Assembly (NCBI GenBank): GCA_010094045.1 | Contig: ML986970.1 | Coordinates: forward strand, 3,051 to 16,398 | Direction: 5' to 3' | Source of the DNA: Lojkania enalia | Taxonomy: Eukaryota > Ascomycota > Dothideomycetes > Pleosporales | Length of the DNA: 13,348 bases | Part shown: positions 10,401 through 13,348 of the stretch, one piece after another | Layout of the letters: every line of letters begins with the position of its first letter | How positions within the stretch are numbered: the first letter of the stretch is position 1 | The notes under the pieces: generated by a model | What the model was told of the DNA's origin: nothing | What the model saw: only the letters and a program-made list of their open reading frames with translations | Database searches by the model: none | Program-made: the position numbers and the translations under genes

Positions 10401-10504
10401 GAGTATAAATAGACTAATTTAGTATTAAAAGCTGGATATAGAAGTAGTTAGAACGATAATTAAATTTATAAAGAGTATAGGGCGGCTATAACTAAATATA
10501 TAAG
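7418..10504 (+). mobile_element. Tad1/I-like LINE (non-LTR retrotransposon), 5' part missing, heavily RIP-degraded
   Basis: The strand, domain order and motif set are those of the second ORF of fungal Tad1/I-type LINEs: linker, reverse transcriptase, RNase H, C-terminal tail. The endonuclease domain that should precede the linker is absent; the LINE reading begins right next to the Fot-B end, so Fot-B probably inserted into it and the 5' part lies left of the window. The 3' end is unclear: the reading weakens after 10,504 and RIP stops at about 10,550-10,600, with no obvious poly-A tail. This is the most AT-rich stretch of the window. Confidence 0.85.
7418..10504 (+). pseudogene. LINE ORF2 relic: reverse transcriptase, RNase H, C-terminal domain
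   Basis: Frame 1 reads through about 3.1 kb without a shift. The linker (7438-8270) is Lys/Gln-rich. Reverse transcriptase: LGKALKLLVAKRIIYLVEKY (about 8335-8394), LFNIKEVYNN with Asn at 8467 where Asp is expected, SILTPILFLFFN (about 8655-8690, the Gly before Ser changed to Glu), and the FVDD-type catalytic box now FINN (8734-8745). RNase H: the YTDG-type box reads YINI with Asn at 9571, and the later SDSQ-type box has Asn at 9790. The tail has an IGKIFFNKYLY motif (about 10,169-10,200), like the C-terminal region of Tad-type ORF2 that precedes a Cys-rich knuckle. An intact enzyme would reverse-transcribe its own RNA at a nick in the target. Every Asp I could place in these catalytic boxes has become Asn. 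Confidence 0.85.
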
Positions 10505-11317
10505 ATAAAGCAAGTAGAGATAAGAAGGAAGTAGATAAGTAGAGGCAGCTAAGGGTCTCCTCTTCTACCTCGTAGGCGTAGAATGATAAGCTATCTATAA
10601 ACGCGCCTCGGCCAGTACGCTGCCAATTAAGAGGCGCACAACGCCGGAAATGCCCTATAGATGCGAGGCTATAACTAGCTATACAGCTTGTCCTACACAT
10701 GGTAGTATATTACTTTCCTTTTCTTTCCTTTGTTGAGCATGGAGTTAGGTATTGGACGAGCAGGTCTCATAGTTGGCTTTTGAAATGGAGCAGGCATAAG
10801 GAAGCAGAATGTATATAGCTGGCGCTTCGTAACGGCCCATACCCATAGGGTGCATGGCCATAATAGAATACACACACACACACACACACACGCTAGCCGT
10901 GGCGAGTTGAAAGTACTCTGCATTCTCACTCGCATGCTATAAATGCCGCTAATTGAGTTGCCGCTAACCTATCTAGTACAAAAGATACGTTGGTGACAGT
11001 CGGCCCATAACCATGTGGCAAAAGTGCTCAAGACTCACCTCAGGCAATAGTCTAGTAGTAAGCTTGCCTAGAATATTCAAAGGCCATGTTGAAATAGCTG
11101 GCTACGCGACTATAAAGCGGTGCAACTGTTGCTTAACTTGCAATGTTCTATTAAACTTCCAGTTTAGATTGGTTCATCTCTACAGTTGCCCTAGCTGACC
11201 AAGTACCCACATTACAGGCTGATGGAGCCCACATGCTGACCATGCCTTATAATTTGCCGTTGAATTCATACAAACATCGATTACTCCTCTAATTTAAATT
11301 TTCTAATATAAAATCAT
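10505..11317. other. Gene-free spacer and edge of the RIP block
   Basis: Between about 10,550 and 10,600 the composition changes from TpA-saturated to ordinary. The first ~170 bases may be LINE 3' untranslated sequence. The rest holds a pyrimidine run near 10,710-10,731 and an AC microsatellite. Open frames here are short, start without support and match nothing I recognise. The right end includes the 3' untranslated region of the minus-strand HET gene. Confidence 0.6.
10870..10891. repeat. AC dinucleotide microsatellite, 11 units
   Basis: Twenty-two bases of perfect AC/GT repeat. Every unit offers a CpA, the favoured target of RIP, yet none is mutated, so this point lies outside the mutated block. 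It creates a Val-Cys repeat in a minus-strand open frame that is not a real gene. Confidence 0.97.
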
Positions 11318-13348
11318 TTAGACGACTCGTACGGCGAGTCTCTCTCTCACTACACAATCACTCTGAATCAAACCCACTCCCACCCTCTTATACTCGCCAC
11401 CTACTACGCTGGTCGGTCTGACAACTAATATGTAGTATTTATTAACACCATCGTCCACTCTTCCGGCAACAACACATCGTTCTTTGCGAAGATCCCTGCT
11501 CTCCTCACTCTTGTCCTTAATATCATACCGTACCCATCCTCTTTCTATATCTGAATCTAAGACGACATGTTTCCTATTAAGGCGTAATCCATCTCGGAAC
11601 CTCCCCACGTCAGCGATCAGTGTTTTTTTACACTCCTCAGCAAACCGGAGGTTAATAATCCAATCAACTCTGCCAAAAAAGATGTCTTCGTCAAAGAACC
11701 GAATGCTTCCATTATATGCCATCCATGACCACGACGGCACATACTGCTCTTTCTTGTACGCAATCCGCTCCAGTTTCTCGTCCGTTGCCTGCCAAAAGAG
11801 ATCCCTGTGAAGGTACCTCTCAAAGATACCATATCTGCTTCTGCAGCCTACAACACGTGCAATACGGGTTTCTAATCCAGATATTGCCACACATCTGTCA
11901 GTATTCACTGTAAGCCCACGCTCGGAGTAGTCCTGGTAAAGGTAGTGAATGAATTCCATAGTACGTTGGTCACCCGACCAAAAGAGCCGCTGCGGAAAGT
12001 CTGGGTCGAGCGTAAAGTACTCTTTTCTGAATGAGCTAAAAGAAATGCCCCGGTTAGGAACGCGCTAAACAGTCAGATACGGTTAAGCACTTACCTTGCC
12101 AGCCTTGTAAGATTTTCGCAGTAAACCCCTTCACCGCATTCCCAGTATACCTGATTAGTGCTGAAATGAATAGTCCGTCGTGACAAAACTCTTTCTTGCA
12201 TTACCCATGCTCGTGTGTTAAGCAGAGCCTCCTTCACATCATTATTAAAATTATCCCTACCAGTACAGACATAGAATCGGTTGCCTGAGGCATCTTGAAC
12301 ATGAATATAATCATGTTTCATACGTGGCTGAAGGAACCCTTCAAACGGATTTGAAGCCGAAGTTGCAGCGATTGTGCAGTATGCCCCAGAGAAGACCTCT
12401 TCCATGCGTTTAGCTTCGCGTTTCCAATCTTCACCGTTGTCGCCGTATTGGATAATACAAAGTGAGTCGATCCAAATGTACGGTATACTAAGTTCTCGAG
12501 TTACTTTAACAGCGTCTTGGAAAGTTTTTGGCAGTTCCCAGAAACTAAATCCTTTCGTCCGGCGGCTAATATTGTCCGAGGTTGTGCAAAAGTGTTTATT
12601 AACTTCTGTTGGAAGTTTGCCCCAACAATGGGATAACGCGACATATTTTCCTCTACTTTTATTTGAGGTGGTATTCAGACACAGTACATTAGGATCATAA
12701 TGCTGATCATCTGGATCTCCGACCCAGAGAAGCCTGTTCGGTAGCAATTGGTCCGATTTCCTATTATATATGTTGCAGTTTTTATGTTGATCGCACCAAC
12801 GAAGCCATGTACGAAGTAGCTCAAACCGTGCGGAGCTAATAGCTTTAGGACGAACTAGTACGTCTGTCTGGACATGGGTCTTTATATCGACCAAGCTTGC
12901 TGTGGCAAAATAATGCAGTAAGCAAGGGGCTTGCCTAATACGCATGGATTAGGAACACTAACCTATATTAGAACATACCCAAAGAATATGTTGGCCACTA
13001 CCCCTTACTTCTAACGCCGACCCTCTACGAAATATTCGGACATCGCGTCCATCATCATTGATGAGGTGGGACACAAGTGTACAGAGTATAGCGCAGAATT
13101 GACAGTTCTTTTCAGCTGCACGGACACCGGAAAGGTTAATATCGCAGTCAATAGCTAAGATGGAGCTACAGCAACTGCAACACTGGACTGGGATATGCTG
13201 CGTCTGTAGGGCACAAGCCGGCAACGCTTTCAAGAAATTTTGAGCGAACGTGCTGTCAAAGGAGGAATGCCAGGCATCAGACTATATAATTAGTAGGAGC
13301 TTTGTATATCAATATTCGCAGGTCTACTTACGACCTACACCACCAAAC
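11318..13348 (-). CDS. HET-domain (heterokaryon incompatibility) protein, partial at the right edge
   Basis: Spliced exons on the minus strand: 13348-13332 (cut by the edge), 13252-12963, 12899-12095 and 12026-11318, giving about 606 visible residues and a TAA stop at 11320-11318. An N-terminal Cys-rich segment has CCSCC (about residues 30-34) and NCQFC (55-59), usual ahead of the HET domain in one subgroup. The HET domain (PF06985) shows its three conserved blocks: YVALSHCWG (188-196), YIWIDSLCIIQ (about 243-253) followed by a WKREAKRMEEVFSGAYCTIA segment, and LNTRAWVMQERVLSRR (about 329-344), then VYWEC. The C-terminal part has TDRCVAISGLE and SWSWMAY, typical of this subgroup. HET proteins act in self/non-self recognition and can trigger cell death when unlike hyphae fuse; most members have no assigned role. 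There are no premature stops. The ATG lies beyond the window. Confidence 0.9.
12027..12094 (-). other. HET gene intron, 68 bp (or 59 bp)
   Basis: Consensus donor GTAAGTGC (from 12094), CTAAC branch site near 12057, and two acceptors: TTTTAG ending at 12036 and ATTCAG ending at 12027. Both keep the frame; they differ by three residues. The longer form leads straight into KEYFTLDPDFPQR, a good match to the family at this junction, so it is used here. Confidence 0.8.
12900..12962 (-). other. HET gene intron, 63 bp
   Basis: Donor GTTAGT (12962-12957), CTTAC branch-like motif, acceptor CCACAG ending at 12900. The splice joins the N-terminal Cys-rich exon (phase 1) to the HET-domain exon and rebuilds an Ala codon. 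Without it the upstream frame meets TAG at once. Its size is typical for filamentous fungi. Confidence 0.8.
13253..13331 (-). other. HET gene intron, 79 bp (first visible)
   Basis: The donor is a consensus GTAAGT (13331-13326). The acceptor TTTGACAG ends at 13253 after a pyrimidine-rich stretch and joins an open frame. A nearer acceptor, TATATAG ending at 13282 behind a fine TACTAAT branch site, would give a 50-bp intron, but the frame then runs into a stop, so the 79-bp form is preferred for coding. Without RNA data the choice is not certain. Confidence 0.55.

Noticed and set aside
1..10504. AT-rich block as mitochondrial or centromeric DNA
   Set aside because: Recognisable nuclear transposon proteins run through it, and the stop spectrum and CpA loss point to RIP.
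10425..10700. Minus-strand open frame of 91 codons
   Set aside because: It lies opposite the LINE tail and the RIP edge; no domain and no gene context.
10693..10935. Minus-strand open frame of 80 codons with a Val-Cys repeat
   Set aside because: The repeat is the AC microsatellite in translation; nothing else supports a gene.
11013..11198. Plus-strand open frame of 61 codons in the spacer
   Set aside because: Short, with no recognisable domain and no supporting splice or promoter signal; expected by chance.
11484..12700. Plus-strand open frames opposite the HET gene, and a 71-codon minus-strand frame within it
   Set aside because: They are shadows of the HET-coding exons in other frames.
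1..13348. CRISPR array, tRNA, rRNA or biosynthetic cluster
   Set aside because: No spaced repeats, cloverleaf-like sequence or matching enzyme genes were seen.

Overview
The window looks like filamentous ascomycete (Pezizomycotina) nuclear DNA. It has two sharply different halves. Bases 1 to about 10,550 are an AT-rich block of decayed transposons showing the signature of repeat-induced point mutation (RIP): CpA and TpG are nearly gone, TpA is everywhere, and Gln and Trp codons have become TAA or TAG. Bases from about 10,600 to 13,348 have ordinary composition and carry an intron-containing gene with a HET (heterokaryon incompatibility) domain. I cannot name a species.

Reconstructed by translating through the stop codons, the block is a nest of four elements. 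(1) Bases 1-~3930: the 3' part of a Ty3/gypsy chromovirus (reverse transcriptase, RNase H, integrase, chromodomain), then a candidate antisense ORF, a polypurine tract and a candidate 3' LTR. (2) ~3931-7415, minus strand: a Fot1/Pot2-type (pogo-like) DNA transposon, here called Fot-B. (3) 4750-6603, plus strand: a second Fot1/Pot2-type transposon, Fot-A, complete with 43-bp terminal inverted repeats and a TA target duplication, inserted inside the Fot-B transposase gene. Removing Fot-A and one TA rejoins the Fot-B reading frame exactly. (4) ~7418-10,504: the reverse transcriptase, RNase H and C-terminal parts of a Tad1/I-like LINE, whose endonuclease part is missing from the window.

The simplest history is LINE first, then Fot-B into the LINE, then the gypsy element and Fot-A separately into Fot-B. 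The gypsy and LINE steps rest on less evidence than the Fot-A into Fot-B step. None of the relics can encode a working enzyme: catalytic aspartates are changed to asparagine at several active sites. They keep their reading frames over kilobases, so they were disabled by point mutation and not by indels.

Bases 10,505-11,317 are a gene-free spacer with a short AC microsatellite. The HET-domain gene (minus strand, 11,318 to beyond the right edge) appears intact, with three small introns, and lies about 0.8 kb from the mutated block. I found no tRNA, rRNA, CRISPR array or bacterial-type operon. I found no clearly new biological system. The most unusual items are the exact nested insertion and the possible antisense gene in the gypsy element.
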